Source: Rhodococcus globerulus NBRC 14531
Lineage (GTDB): Bacteria > Actinomycetota > Actinomycetes > Mycobacteriales > Mycobacteriaceae
DNA: 64,000 bases
Assembly (NCBI RefSeq): GCF_001894805.1
Contig: NZ_BCWX01000001.1
Location: forward strand, 1,178,001 to 1,242,000
Reading direction: 5' to 3'
Part shown: positions 35,809-47,031 of the stretch, piece after piece
How positions within the stretch are numbered: position 1 is the first letter of the stretch
Layout: each line of letters opens with the position of its first letter
Translations under genes and position numbers: made by a program
Notes under the pieces: model-generated
Told to the model about the DNA's origin: nothing
What the model saw: the letters and a program-made list of their open reading frames with translations, nothing else
Databases searched by the model: none

Positions 35809-37100
35809 GACGTTGCCGCCGCGGTGAGGCCGGTTTCGAGGTCGGCGAGGATGTCGGCGATGCCTTCGATTCCGACGGCGAGGCGAACGAGACCTGGGGT
35901 GACGCCGGCTGCGAGTTGTTCCTCGGGGGTGAGCTGGGCGTGAGTGGTGGAGGCGGGGTGGATGACGAGGGAGCGGACGTCACCGATGTTGGCGACGTGG
36001 CTGTGCAGAGTAAGGGCGTTGACAAACTTCTTGCCGGCATCGATGCCGCCGGGCAGTTCGAAGGTGACGATGGCGCCGGTTCCCTTGGGGGTCAGCTGCT
36101 TTCCGCGTTCGTACCACGGTGAGGAGGGGAGTCCGGCGTAGGAGACGGACGCGACGGCGGTGTGGCCTTCGAGGAATTCGGCCACCTGCTGGGCGTTGGC
36201 GACGTGGCGCTCGATGCGCAGGCTCAAGGTTTCGATGCCCTGGGCGATGAGGAACGCGTTGAACGGTGCGACGGCGGAGCCGAGGTCGCGCAGGAGTTGT
36301 ACACGCGCCTTGAGAGCGTAGGCGGGTGCGCCGAGGTCGGCGAATGTGACGCCGTGGTAGCTCGGATCGGGGGTGGTGAAGTTGGTGTGTCTGCCTTGCG
36401 TCCAGTCGAAAGTGCCGCCGTCTACGATGACGCCGGCGATGGCCGTGCCGTGTCCGCCGAGATATTTGGTGGCGGAGTGCAGCACGATGTCGGCGCCGTG
36501 TTCGAGGGGGCGGAGCAAGTACGGCGTCGCGACGGTGTTGTCGACGATCAGGGGGAGGCCGTTCTCATGAGCCACCGCTGAGATCCCGGGGATGTCGAGG
36601 ATGTGGTTCTTGGGATTGGCGATGGTTTCGCCGAAGAAGGCCTTGGTGTTGGGGCGGATGGCTTCGCGCCAGTGGTCGAGGTTGTCGGGATCCTCGACGA
36701 ACGTGACTTCGATGCCGAGCTTGCGAAGCGTGTAGTGCAGGAGGTTGTACGTGCCGCCGTACAGGTAGGGGCTGGCGACGATGTGGTCTCCGGCCTCCGC
36801 GATGTTGAGGATCGCGAGGGTTTCGGCGGCCTGACCCGAGGACAGGAGGAGTGCCGCGACACCGCCTTCGAGTGCAGCAATGCGCTGCTCGACGGCGTCC
36901 TGCGTTGGATTCATGATGCGCGTGTAGATGTTGCCCGGCTCAGCAAGGCCGAACAGCGCGGCGGCGTGGTCGGTGCTGTCGAAGACGTAGCTGGTGGTCT
37001 GGTAGATCGGCAGTGCGCGCGCGTTGGTGGCGGTGTCTGCGGTTTGTCCGGCGTGGACCTGCTTGGTCTCGAAGGACCAGTTAGCTGAGATGTCGGTCAT
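35805..37100 (-). CDS. metY: O-acetylhomoserine sulfhydrylase MetY
   Basis: 431 residues, a Cys/Met-metabolism PLP enzyme. It converts O-acetylhomoserine and sulfide (or methanethiol) to homocysteine (or methionine). Signatures: [27 protein letters not shown] split over the N-terminus, the PLP lysine in [16 protein letters not shown] and [11 protein letters not shown]. The length (about 430) fits MetY better than MetB/MetZ (about 390). Translation is coupled to metX (ATGA). Confidence 0.95.
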   Translation of the reverse strand: MTDISANWSFETKQVHAGQTADTATNARALPIYQTTSYVFDSTDHAAALFGLAEPGNIYTRIMNPTQDAVEQRIAALEGGVAALLLSSGQAAETLAILNIAEAGDHIVASPYLYGGTYNLLHYTLRKLGIEVTFVEDPDNLDHWREAIRPNTKAFFGETIANPKNHILDIPGISAVAHENGLPLIVDNTVATPYLLRPLEHGADIVLHSATKYLGGHGTAIAGVIVDGGTFDWTQGRHTNFTTPDPSYHGVTFADLGAPAYALKARVQLLRDLGSAVAPFNAFLIAQGIETLSLRIERHVANAQQVAEFLEGHTAVASVSYAGLPSSPWYERGKQLTPKGTGAIVTFELPGGIDAGKKFVNALTLHSHVANIGDVRSLVIHPASTTHAQLTPEEQLAAGVTPGLVRLAVGIEGIADILADLETGLTAAATS

Positions 37101-37224
37101 GATTTGTGTACTCCAGTGGTCTGACGGATAGCTGTCGGACGGGGGCGAATGATCGCCGCCCCGTGCTGGGGTCTATCTACAAGTGCGACACATACTGAAA
37201 AACCTCCGTGGGGCTCGGCCCGGT

Positions 37225-37390
37225 CTGGGGTCCGTCCCTGTCGGACCCGCGCTTGTCGCCTGGAAATCCGGTGAAGCTGCAATTGCGCAGTTTCGCCTCG
37301 AGGCGACCTGGTCATCACCCGGGGCACCCCACCGCGGTTGGAGGGTTGCCGTCCAGCGAGCCGGGGCTTGACGCTGGTACTCATGACCGA
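37225..37390 (-). ncRNA. SAM-IV riboswitch
   Basis: Read on the minus strand from 37388, the sequence opens GGTCATGAGTACCAGCGTCA, then has GCCCCGGCTCGCTGGACGGC, AACCCTCCAACCGCGGTGGGG and TGCCCCGGGTGATGACCAGG (each quoted in part), the conserved actinobacterial SAM-IV core. It ends with GCGACAAGCGCGGGTCCG. A 7-bp hairpin GGGTCCG/CGGACCC (37228-37248) at its 3' side may be the expression platform. It lies about 125 bp before metY. SAM binding should turn metY-metX off. Confidence 0.93.
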
Positions 37391-37632
37391 GCTGAATTCT
37401 ACCGGGAGTGAAGCCGAAGGATGACGCGGGTCGAAGTGTGCGGCGTCACCAGTCGCCATTCGACGCGACGGTGCCCACTAGCAGGCAAAAGTTACCGGTG
37501 AGTAGTGACTCGGAGGAGGGGCTGCCGGTTGCGGCCCCCAGCGTTAGCAGTACGCTTGTCTTGTTTGGGACTCATCTCCCGGGATCAGTCCACACAGTCT
37601 AGGTTTGATAATCGAACCGTTCGCGGACTCAC

Positions 37633-37645
37633 TCACAAAGTGTGA
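37633..37645. promoter_or_regulatory. Candidate regulator dyad upstream of icd
   Basis: TCACA-AAG-TGTGA is a perfect 5-bp dyad 50 bp before the icd start, in the leader. It uses the TGTGA half-site common to CRP/FNR-type regulators such as GlxR/Crp, but the spacer (3 bp) is shorter than the usual 6, so the assignment is weak. Confidence 0.3.
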
Positions 37646-37694
37646 CCGCAACCGTGTAACCAGGGGAAACTTCCTAGGAGGACGCGAAGCACCC

Positions 37695-38918
37695 ATGTCC
37701 AAAATAAAGGTTGAGGGCACCGTCGTCGAACTCGACGGCGACGAGATGACACGCATTATCTGGCAGTTCATCAAAGACAAGTTGATCCACCCGTACCTCG
37801 ATGTGAACCTCGAGTACTACGACCTCGGTATCGAGTACCGCGACGAGACGGATGACCAGGTCACCATCGACGCCGCACACGCGATCCAGAAGCACGGCGT
37901 GGGCGTCAAGTGCGCCACCATCACGCCGGACGAGGCTCGTGTCGAGGAATTCGGTCTCAAGAAGATGTGGCGTTCCCCGAACGGAACGATCCGCAACATT
38001 CTCGGCGGCACGATCTTCCGCGCACCGATCATCATCTCGAACGTTCCGCGACTCGTCCCGGGCTGGACCAAGCCGATCATCATCGGCCGTCACGCATTCG
38101 GTGACCAGTACCGCGCCACAGACTTCAAGGTTCCCGGCCCCGGCAAGGTGATGATCACCTACACGCCTGAGGACGGAAGCGCACCGATCGAGCACGAACT
38201 GGTCAACTTCCCCGAAGAGGGCGGCGTCGTCCAGGGGCAGTACAACTTCACCACGTCCATCCGTGACTTCGCTCGCGCGTCGCTCACCTACGGACTGCAG
38301 CAGAACTACCCGGTGTACCTGTCCACCAAGAACACCATTCTCAAGGCGTACGACGGTGCCTTCAAGGACATCTTCCAGCACGTCTACGAGACCGAGTTCA
38401 AGGCCGAGTTCGATGCCGCAGGTCTGACCTACGAGCACCGCCTCATCGACGACATGGTCGCTTCCGCACTCAAGTGGGAGGGCGGCTACGTCTGGGCATG
38501 CAAGAACTACGACGGCGACGTCCAGTCCGACACCGTGGCTCAGGGCTTCGGCTCGCTCGGCCTCATGACGTCGGTTCTCCTGACACCGGACGGAAAGACC
38601 TGTGAGGCAGAGGCTGCTCACGGCACCGTCACGCGTCACTACCGTCAGCACCAGCAGGGCAAGCCCACCTCGACCAACCCGATCGCGTCCATCTTCGCGT
38701 GGACCCGTGGGCTCGAGCACCGTGGCAAGCTCGACAACACCCCTGAGGTCATCGGCTTCGCGCAGCAGCTCGAAGACGTTGTCATCAAGACCGTCGAAAG
38801 CGGCCAGATGACCAAGGACCTCTCGATGCTGGTCGGCGGCGACCAGGGTTACCTGACCACCGAAGAATTCCTCGGTGCGCTCGACGTGAACCTGCAGAAG
38901 TCGATGGCAGCCAAGTAG
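37695..38918 (+). CDS. icd: NADP-dependent isocitrate dehydrogenase
   Basis: 407 residues from the ATG at 37695; AGGAGG lies 13 bp upstream. It oxidises isocitrate to 2-oxoglutarate in the TCA cycle. It is the homodimeric eukaryote-like (subfamily II) type found in mycobacteria as Icd1: [53 protein letters not shown] (the substrate-binding S/N/R set) and [13 protein letters not shown] strong hairpin terminator follows. Confidence 0.97.
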   Translation: MSKIKVEGTVVELDGDEMTRIIWQFIKDKLIHPYLDVNLEYYDLGIEYRDETDDQVTIDAAHAIQKHGVGVKCATITPDEARVEEFGLKKMWRSPNGTIRNILGGTIFRAPIIISNVPRLVPGWTKPIIIGRHAFGDQYRATDFKVPGPGKVMITYTPEDGSAPIEHELVNFPEEGGVVQGQYNFTTSIRDFARASLTYGLQQNYPVYLSTKNTILKAYDGAFKDIFQHVYETEFKAEFDAAGLTYEHRLIDDMVASALKWEGGYVWACKNYDGDVQSDTVAQGFGSLGLMTSVLLTPDGKTCEAEAAHGTVTRHYRQHQQGKPTSTNPIASIFAWTRGLEHRGKLDNTPEVIGFAQQLEDVVIKTVESGQMTKDLSMLVGGDQGYLTTEEFLGALDVNLQKSMAAK

Positions 38919-38944
38919 TAAAAGTTCCACAGCTTCACTTTCAG

Positions 38945-38975
38945 ATGGGACGCCCGGGCACTCCGGGCGTCCCAT
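38945..38975 (+). terminator. icd terminator
   Basis: A 13-bp perfect stem (ATGGGACGCCCGG, loop GCACT, then its complement) followed by TTTGTGT, 27 bp after the icd stop. Confidence 0.88.
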
Positions 38976-39065
38976 TTGTGTCTGCTCTGTGCCTGCGGTC
39001 TCACGTGAGCGAACTCACCTGCTCTCACTTGGAAGTTCAACCAAGGGTGCGACCACAATTGACCA

Positions 39066-40274
39066 GTGACTTCGTCTACCCTTTCCCGCCCTGACGCCCC
39101 GACATCCGGGGTTCGCTCTGCCAGAGGCCCGGCGATGCTCGCGTTGGCGCTCGGCGGATTCGGAATCGGCACCACCGAGTTCGTGGCGATGGGTCTCCTG
39201 CCGGAGATGGCAACCGGGCTGGGCGTATCCGAGCCCACCGCCGGTCATGTCATCTCCGCCTATGCGCTCGGCGTTGTGGTCGGTGCGCCGCTCATCGCGG
39301 CCCTGACTGCTCGGATCCCGCGGCGCACATTGTTGATCGCGCTCATGATCGCGTTCACGGTGGGCAATGCCGCGTCGGTGTTCGCGCCGTCGTACACCAC
39401 GCTGATGCTCGCCCGGTTTGTCGCCGGGTTGCCGCACGGTGCCTACTTCGGTGTTGCCGCCCTCGTTGCGGCGCATCTGGCTGAACCGGGTAAACGTGCC
39501 AAAGCCGTTGCCATGGTGATGATGGGTCTTTCCGTTGCCAACGTCGTCGGTGTGCCGGCTGCCGCGTGGCTCGGGCAGACCGTGGGATGGCGGAGTGCAT
39601 TCGCACTGGTCGCAGTCATCGGTGCCGTCACCGTGGCGTCGCTGCTCGTCTGGATCCCGCGCCTCGACGCTATGCCGATCACCAACCCGATCACCGAACT
39701 CAGGGCGCTGGGCCACATCCAGGTGTGGATGACTCTGATCGTCGGCATGGTCGGATTCGGCGGCATGTTTGCCGTGTACACGTACATCAGCACGACGTTG
39801 ACCGACGTGTCCGGTCTGGGTGCGTCGTTTGTTCCGCTGGCGCTCATGCTCTACGGGCTGGGCATGGTGGCCGGCAACTTCGTCGGTGGCTACCTCGCTG
39901 ACCGGGCGCTCATGAAGGGCCTGTTCGTATCGATGGCGTCGCTGGCGATCATTCTCGCGATCTTTGTTCTCGCCGTTCGCAACCCGTATACGGCGTTGCT
40001 CTTCGTCTTCCTCATCGGGCTGGCCGGTGCGTCCATGGTTCCGGGGCTGCAGACCCGCTTGATGGACGTTGCCGAGGACGCCCAGACCTTGGCCGCATCG
40101 CTCAACCACGCCGCCCTCAACATCGCGAACGCGTTCGGAGCCTGGATCGGTGGGGTAGTGATCGCCGCCGGTTTCGGTTACACAGCGCCCGCCGCCGTCG
40201 GTTCGCTCCTCGGCGTCGCGGGGCTCGGTGTCCTGGTGGTTGCGGTGATCCTGCAGCGTAGAGCCGCGAACTGA
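39066..40274 (+). CDS. MFS transporter (AraJ/Cmx-like drug exporter family)
   Basis: 402 residues, 12 predicted spans. The N-terminal half has GGFGIGTTEFVAMGLLPEMA, typical of the DHA12/AraJ branch, with GHVISAYALGVVVGAPLIAAL and the loop 2-3 motif TARIPRRTLLIALM. Relatives include the Cmx/CmlR chloramphenicol exporters of Corynebacterium and Rhodococcus and sugar-efflux proteins. Substrate unassigned. GTG start. Monocistronic after the icd terminator. Confidence 0.88.
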   Translation: MTSSTLSRPDAPTSGVRSARGPAMLALALGGFGIGTTEFVAMGLLPEMATGLGVSEPTAGHVISAYALGVVVGAPLIAALTARIPRRTLLIALMIAFTVGNAASVFAPSYTTLMLARFVAGLPHGAYFGVAALVAAHLAEPGKRAKAVAMVMMGLSVANVVGVPAAAWLGQTVGWRSAFALVAVIGAVTVASLLVWIPRLDAMPITNPITELRALGHIQVWMTLIVGMVGFGGMFAVYTYISTTLTDVSGLGASFVPLALMLYGLGMVAGNFVGGYLADRALMKGLFVSMASLAIILAIFVLAVRNPYTALLFVFLIGLAGASMVPGLQTRLMDVAEDAQTLAASLNHAALNIANAFGAWIGGVVIAAGFGYTAPAAVGSLLGVAGLGVLVVAVILQRRAAN

Positions 40275-40299
40275 GAACACGTCGGCATCATCGGCTACG

Positions 40300-41145
40300 G
40301 TGCTTGCCGTGCCACAAACAGCTGACTCTCATATTCTCGCGCCTCACACGATCACGTCGGTGAACGTCAACGGCATTCGTGCCGCAGCCCGCAAGGGTAT
40401 GACCGAATGGCTCGAGAAGACCGACGCGGATTTCATCTGTCTGCAGGAAACCCGAGCATCCGACAAGCAGTTGCACGAGACTCTCGAACCCGCTCTGTCG
40501 AACGGCTGGTTCCTCGTTTCGGCCGAGCCGTCGGCGAAAGGCCGCAACGGCGTCGCAGTCCTGTCCCGGGTCGAAGCCGATGCCGTCCGTATCGGTTTCG
40601 GTGACGACGAATTTCAGGACGCCGGACGCTACATCGAAGCGGATTTTGCCGACCTCACGGTGGCAAGTCTCTACCTACCGACCGGGGAGGCGCTGACCCC
40701 GAAGCAAGAGGCGAAAGAACGGTTCATGAGTTCGTTCGCGGCTCACCTCGCGGTCACCGCTGCCGCAGCCGAGACGGCCGGGCGACACGTTGTGGTCAGT
40801 GGTGACTGGAACATCGCGCACAACGAAGCCGACCTGAAGAACTGGAAGGGAAACAAGAAGTCCTCCGGCTTCCTGCCCAGCGAGCGTGAGTGGATGGACG
40901 TCCTGTTTGCGGACGAGTCCCCGTGGGTCGACGTGTTCCGGGCATTGCATCCGGGCGTCGAAGGACCGTACTCGTGGTGGTCGTACCGCGGTAAGGCATT
41001 CGACAACGACTCCGGTTGGCGCATCGACTACCAGGTGGCGACCCGAGCGTTTGCCGAGCGCGCCAAGGCAGGGTTGATCGAACGCGCGGAATCCTACGAT
41101 CTGCGTTGGTCAGATCACGCTCCCGTCACCGTCTCCTACCGGTAG
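40300..41145 (+). CDS. xthA: Exodeoxyribonuclease III
   Basis: 281 residues (a GTG at 40309 is an equally good start). This Mg-dependent AP endonuclease/3'-exonuclease acts in base-excision repair. Motifs: TSVNVNGIRAAARKG, the metal Glu in FICLQETRA, VVSGDWNIAHNEADLKNWK, the FLPSEREWMD helix and the terminal SDHAPVTV with catalytic Asp-His. The next gene follows 9 bp downstream. Confidence 0.94.
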   Translation: MLAVPQTADSHILAPHTITSVNVNGIRAAARKGMTEWLEKTDADFICLQETRASDKQLHETLEPALSNGWFLVSAEPSAKGRNGVAVLSRVEADAVRIGFGDDEFQDAGRYIEADFADLTVASLYLPTGEALTPKQEAKERFMSSFAAHLAVTAAAAETAGRHVVVSGDWNIAHNEADLKNWKGNKKSSGFLPSEREWMDVLFADESPWVDVFRALHPGVEGPYSWWSYRGKAFDNDSGWRIDYQVATRAFAERAKAGLIERAESYDLRWSDHAPVTVSYR

Positions 41146-41154
41146 GCATCGGAT

Positions 41155-41658
41155 ATGCCCAGTGCCAAGACACTCAAGGCTTTAGGCACCGTCGTCGTTG
41201 CCGTGATCGCCGTCGTACTCGCGATGGTGCTGTCCTCTCAGGACTCCGACAGTTCGGCGACGGCGGGCTCGGCTACTTCGAGCACGTCGACTTCTGCGGC
41301 TACGTCAACTCAGGTCAAGCCCGGGGCGACCACCAAGGCGGCGCAGTCGACGTCGGCCCAGAAGCCGGTGAGCAGTGATGCGCCTACGCGGGTACTCGCT
41401 ACGTTGGTCGAGATCGACGCCGGACGGTGGCCGGACTCCGCGAATGCGGTGGGAACCAAGGGCGGCGTTACCTTCCGTAACAGCGAGGGCAGGTTGCCGG
41501 CAGTCGGCGCCGGCGGTGGCCGCGTTGTCTATCAGGAGTGGGACGTCAATCCGAAGAAGAGTGGTCAGGGCCGTGATGCCGAGCGGATCGTCACCGGAAA
41601 CGACGGTTCCGCGTGGTACACCCTCGATCACTACGAGACCTTCACAAGGATTCGCTGA
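41155..41658 (+). CDS. Secreted guanyl-specific RNase (RNase Sa/barnase type)
   Basis: 167 residues. A single N-terminal membrane/signal segment (LGTVVVAVIAVVLAMVLSS) is followed by a Ser/Thr/Ala-rich linker of about 50 residues and a C-terminal domain of about 90 residues with microbial-RNase features: GGVTFRNSEGRLP, YQEWDVNPKK, RDAERIVTGNDGSAWYTLDHYETFTRIR. The Glu, Arg and His in this block match the catalytic set of RNase Sa/barnase. It probably cleaves RNA 3' of guanosine. The adjacent barstar-like gene would protect the cytoplasm. Confidence 0.88.
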   Translation: MPSAKTLKALGTVVVAVIAVVLAMVLSSQDSDSSATAGSATSSTSTSAATSTQVKPGATTKAAQSTSAQKPVSSDAPTRVLATLVEIDAGRWPDSANAVGTKGGVTFRNSEGRLPAVGAGGGRVVYQEWDVNPKKSGQGRDAERIVTGNDGSAWYTLDHYETFTRIR

Positions 41659-41688
41659 TGGATAGTTCGCTGATGGATAGGTTCGCTG

Positions 41689-41691
<3 letters not shown>
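41651..41691 (+). repeat. Triplicated RNase/barstar stop-start junction
   Basis: The 15-bp unit TTCGCTGATGGATAG occurs twice in tandem (41651-41665, 41666-41680), and its first ten bases occur again at 41682-41691. Each copy contains TGATG: the first holds the RNase stop codon, the last holds the barstar ATG. A single ancestral TGATG overlap expanded by duplication is the simplest reading. Confidence 0.8.
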
Positions 41692-43244
<1,553 letters not shown>

Positions 43245-43303
43245 GCACGGCGCAAGTGAACGGCTGACACGAAACAGGTCGATACAGAAATAGGGGGACA
43301 TCT

Positions 43304-44335
43304 GTGGCTGAATCAGTTGTCGTAGAGGAGCCGAGCTTTCTCGACAAGCAGCGGGCAGCGCGGCCGTGGCTCGATCACCTTGTTCGAGCGGGTATGCGAT
43401 TCCAGAACCAGAAGGGCGACTACTACGCCGCCGGGATCACGTACTTCAGCGTCCTCGCTTTGATTCCGATCATGATGGTTGCGTTCGCGGTGGCCGGTTT
43501 TGTATTGGCCGGCCACCCCGAATACCTGACTTCGATTCAGGAAGAGATCACCAAATCCATCCCCGGCAGCCTCGGTGACACCATCAACAGCTTGATCGAC
43601 TCGGCAATCGACTCTCGCGCCAGTGTTGGTGCGGTCGGCCTTCTGGTCGCGTCGTACGCGGGTCTCGGCTGGATGGCCAATGTCCGCGACGCGCTCACCG
43701 CGATGTGGGAGAGCAAGCGTGACTCCAAAGGGTTTGTCAGAACCAAAGTCGGCGATATCGGGGCACTGCTCGGTCTGGGCGCAGCCTTGGTTATTTCACT
43801 CGGCATGTCGGCGCTCAGCAGTGGGCCGGTAGCGCGTCAGGTTGTCGTGTGGCTCAACCTCGAGAACATCACCGGCGTCGGCGTCGGACTGCGAGTCTTG
43901 TCGACGGTGCTGTCGATCCTGGCAACCTGGGCGGTGTTCCTGTGGGTGATCGCACGCTTGCCCCGTGAACCGGTGAATCTACGCAGCGCCGCCAGTGCGG
44001 CACTGATGGCAGCTCTGGTATTCGAAGTGTTCAAACAGGTTGGTGCGATCTATCTTTCGGCGGTCAGTAGTGGCCCGGCCGGCGTCGCATTCGGGCCGAT
44101 TATCGGTTTGCTCGTATTCGTGTTCACCGCTTCGCGCATGCTGCTGTTCTGCACCGCCTGGGCTGCGACGACCAAGAAAAGCATGGCACTGGCCTACATT
44201 CCGCCGCCCGATCCGGCGATCATCGCGCCGCGGGTTGTCGTCAGCGAAGGGATGTCACCGTCACGCGCAGCGGCATTGATCGGAACGGGCGCTTTGGCCG
44301 GTCTCGGACTGTCGGGGCTTTTGCGCCGCCGATAA
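43304..44335 (+). CDS. YihY/BrkB-family inner-membrane protein
   Basis: 343 residues, GTG start. Six or more spans. The family motif YYAAGITYFSVLALIPIMMV is in the first span, followed by SYAGLGWMANVRDALTAMW and GVAFGPIIGLLVFVFTASRMLLFCTAW. Formerly called ribonuclease BN; no nuclease activity belongs to this family. The function is uncertain (transport or envelope). Its place after trpS matches M. tuberculosis (Rv3335c beside trpS). Confidence 0.92.
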   Translation: MAESVVVEEPSFLDKQRAARPWLDHLVRAGMRFQNQKGDYYAAGITYFSVLALIPIMMVAFAVAGFVLAGHPEYLTSIQEEITKSIPGSLGDTINSLIDSAIDSRASVGAVGLLVASYAGLGWMANVRDALTAMWESKRDSKGFVRTKVGDIGALLGLGAALVISLGMSALSSGPVARQVVVWLNLENITGVGVGLRVLSTVLSILATWAVFLWVIARLPREPVNLRSAASAALMAALVFEVFKQVGAIYLSAVSSGPAGVAFGPIIGLLVFVFTASRMLLFCTAWAATTKKSMALAYIPPPDPAIIAPRVVVSEGMSPSRAAALIGTGALAGLGLSGLLRRR

Positions 44336-44440
44336 CGTTGAGCGCCGCTCAGAGTTTCCGCAGACCTCGAAGTACCTGCATCAACGGCAGCGATGAAGCC
44401 AACCCGGTGCGGAATTTCGGATGAAGACCACCCAGGTTCA

Positions 44441-45493
44441 TCAACACTGCATAGCGGACCCGTGGTCACGCCAGACACTCATCTTGTCGATGATTTCGGA
44501 AGGTCTTCCAGTCAAGTAGATGTCGCGGACTAACCCGTCCGGTACGAGTCGCGAGTATTTCAACGCGGTCGATTCGTCGATGGTGTGCGGAACCAAGTCC
44601 TGCGCACCGGAGAAGTCACTTCCCATAGGATGCTGCACGCCGTGCCTGGCCCAGGCGTCGGCCGGGGCACCGAGAGTAAACGAACGTGTGCCCACCGACT
44701 CGACCATCTCATCCACCTCGTTGCTGCTTCGTGATGTCAGGACAAAGAAGTATGCGGCGGGAGTTATGGCCTCTGGGTCTCGGCTGAAGTCGGATGCTGC
44801 GGACCGGATACGGTCGAGTTTGTCTCGATACTGTGCGGGCAATTGCGCAAACGCGGGGAACCAGGCGTTTGCGTACTTTCCGGCGAGTTTCAGCATTCGC
44901 GGCCCGTGGGCGGCGACCCACATCGGTGGTCTGCCATTCCTATGGGGTGGGATTTCGAACACTGCGTTACGCAACGGGAAGTACGGCGAATCACGCGTGA
45001 CAGGCTCTCCGCCCGAGTCCCACAACGCGCGGATGGTTGCAAGGGCTTCCTCGAAGCGTGAAACCGGAGCGCTCCATTCGACGCCGTAAGGTTCATTGCC
45101 TTCGCGCTCACCGGGCCCTATGCCGAGAATTGCTCGTCCTCGGCTCAGGTGATGAAGAGTGGCTGCTGCCTGTGCTGTCACCGCCGGGTTGCGTCGGCCG
45201 GCGTCGGTGACACCGACGCCGAGTTGAAGTCGGGTGAAACGATTGTGGGCAGCGATGTTTCCCAGGACAGTCCAGGGTTCGTAATACGCATTGGCGAACG
45301 GCGCGACCTTGCTCGCGCCGACGTACTGCGATTTCCAGATCGAGGTGGGGAACAGTCCGTTGAGATGGTCGGGAATCCAGATGGAGTCTGCGCCGCTGGC
45401 GGCGGCTATCTGGCGGGTGGTCCGCATCATGAAATCGGGTGTGTACCTCGTGTGAAGCGCCGCATCCATGACACCGGTTTTGAAGCCGTTCAC
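44441..45493 (-). CDS. F420-type LLM oxidoreductase (phthiodiolone ketoreductase-like), C-terminal frameshift
   Basis: 350 residues from the GTG at 45493 (AAGGGA upstream); an ATG at 45469 is an alternative. It is a luciferase-like F420 enzyme closely resembling M. tuberculosis Rv2951c: ADSIWIPDHLNGLFP, LQLGVGVTDAGRRNPAVTAQ, GRAILGIGPGEREGNEPYGVEW, WVAAHGPRML. The frame ends abruptly after VWRDHG with SAMQC. Restoring one base at the GGG run (44459-44461) lets the other frame continue RYAVLMNLGGLHPKF to VLRGLRKL, stop at 44349, as in the homologue. So the gene is frameshifted, or the sequence has a one-base error. Confidence 0.85.
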   Translation of the reverse strand: MNGFKTGVMDAALHTRYTPDFMMRTTRQIAAASGADSIWIPDHLNGLFPTSIWKSQYVGASKVAPFANAYYEPWTVLGNIAAHNRFTRLQLGVGVTDAGRRNPAVTAQAAATLHHLSRGRAILGIGPGEREGNEPYGVEWSAPVSRFEEALATIRALWDSGGEPVTRDSPYFPLRNAVFEIPPHRNGRPPMWVAAHGPRMLKLAGKYANAWFPAFAQLPAQYRDKLDRIRSAASDFSRDPEAITPAAYFFVLTSRSSNEVDEMVESVGTRSFTLGAPADAWARHGVQHPMGSDFSGAQDLVPHTIDESTALKYSRLVPDGLVRDIYLTGRPSEIIDKMSVWRDHGSAMQC

Positions 45494-45624
45494 GGTGAGA
45501 TCCCTTCGAGCAACGGACTCGGGCAAGCAGGCCGCTGCCGGGTTGCGTTCAAAGGTGGTCTGTCCGTGCCAATGATCCTCCCCAGCATGTGCGATGTCAC
45601 TGTTTGCGCTGCGCGGCGAACTGG

Positions 45625-46920
45625 CTAACGGCGTCGACGGCTCATCACGATCGCCCCGAGAATCAGGCCGATGACGACAACGGTCCCGCCGACGGCGACG
45701 GCAGTGCGTGCCGTCGAGCTGAATCCGGCGTCCGGGGACGTGCCGGCCGCGGACACTGCGGCGGGTGCCCCCGGCGTCGTGGCGGCGGTGACCTTCGGTT
45801 GGCTGCGGTCGGTCGAGGTATCGGTCAGCGTTCCGACGGTCATGGTGGAGGACATGCCGAATCCGTAGTCGAGAAGGCGGGCTGCCTGCTCCCACGGACG
45901 GATAGGTTGTGCTTCGCCGCCCATCAACGTGACCAGTAGGGTTCGGCCGTTCCGCTCGGCCGCACCGACGTAGGTATGACGGGCGTCGTCGGTGAAGCCG
46001 GTCTTGCCGCCCAGCGCTCCGTCGTAGTTGTAGAGCAGTTGGTTGTCGTTCGCGAGGGTGAAGCCTGGCCGGTCCTGATCGTCGGGGATCGTGGGGTCCT
46101 TCGGGAAGCCCGGAAATTGAACCGTCTCGGTGTGGATCAACTCGGCGAACGTCGGATTCTGCAGTGCCGCATGGAATATCACCGCAAGGTCGTAGGGGGA
46201 GCTGCTCATTCCCGGGCCGTCCAGACCGGAGGGTGTCGCGGTGCGGGTGTCGAGTGCACCGAGTTCCAGGGCCAGGGCGTTCATCTTCTTCACGGCGGCG
46301 TCGTCACCCCCGAGCTGACGGGCCAGGGCGTGGGCGGCGTCGTTGCCCGACGCCATCACCAGCCCCTGCATGAGCTGCCGGTTGGTGTAGGTGCCGTCTT
46401 TGCCGAGTCCGACGGCGCTGCCTTCGGCATTTGCGTCCTCCGCGGTGGCGGTGACGACGGTATCGAGATTCAACGTGTCGAGCGCGACGAGCGCCAGAAG
46501 CATCTTGATGGTGCTTGCGGGACGGTACCGGCCGTGCGGATCTTTAGCGGCGAGCACTTCACCGGTTGCCGCGTCGGCGACCACCCAACCGGAGGCGGCG
46601 ATGTCTGCGGGCAGTGGCGGCGCGCCGGCCGGCAGGACGACCCCGCAACCGCCGAGTCGATCCCCGCCAACCGGTTCGTCCGGTACCGGCACGGGGGCGG
46701 GCACGGTTGTTCCGGGCGCGGGAACCTCCGAGAGGTCTACAGCGGGAGCCGGCAGGCTCGTGAACGGGCAACTATCGGTATTGGGCGTGGTGAACGGTGC
46801 CGACGTTGTCGGTGGTGGTACCGGTTGGGCGAGTGCAGTACCTGCAATTCCAGACATTCCTCCGATTCCGGAGATCACTGTTCCGGCAACAACCACTGCA
46901 CACGCTCGACGCCACATCAT
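45625..46920 (-). CDS. dacB: D-alanyl-D-alanine carboxypeptidase (PBP5-type, S11)
   Basis: 431 residues from the ATG at 46920; the frame is open far upstream but that part is antisense to the DHFR-like gene. Signal peptide (MMWRRACAVVVAGTVISG, cleavage near ALAQP), a Pro-rich linker, then the peptidase S11 domain with all three motifs: STIK (active Ser), ASGND and GGKTGFT. A C-terminal span (AVAVGGTVVVIGLILGAIV) with RRRR tail anchors it outside the membrane. It trims pentapeptide D-Ala from peptidoglycan. Its location after trpS-YihY corresponds to M. tuberculosis dacB1. Confidence 0.94.
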   Translation of the reverse strand: MMWRRACAVVVAGTVISGIGGMSGIAGTALAQPVPPPTTSAPFTTPNTDSCPFTSLPAPAVDLSEVPAPGTTVPAPVPVPDEPVGGDRLGGCGVVLPAGAPPLPADIAASGWVVADAATGEVLAAKDPHGRYRPASTIKMLLALVALDTLNLDTVVTATAEDANAEGSAVGLGKDGTYTNRQLMQGLVMASGNDAAHALARQLGGDDAAVKKMNALALELGALDTRTATPSGLDGPGMSSSPYDLAVIFHAALQNPTFAELIHTETVQFPGFPKDPTIPDDQDRPGFTLANDNQLLYNYDGALGGKTGFTDDARHTYVGAAERNGRTLLVTLMGGEAQPIRPWEQAARLLDYGFGMSSTMTVGTLTDTSTDRSQPKVTAATTPGAPAAVSAAGTSPDAGFSSTARTAVAVGGTVVVIGLILGAIVMSRRRR

Positions 46921-47031
46921 CGTTATCCGAGGGTAGGCGCATTGCGCGTAACCGCCGAATCGCCGTGCCGTCTGCCACAGTGGAAGGGTCAGTTTTCGAT
47001 CGGTGCATAACGTCAAGGGCAGGGGATCGGT

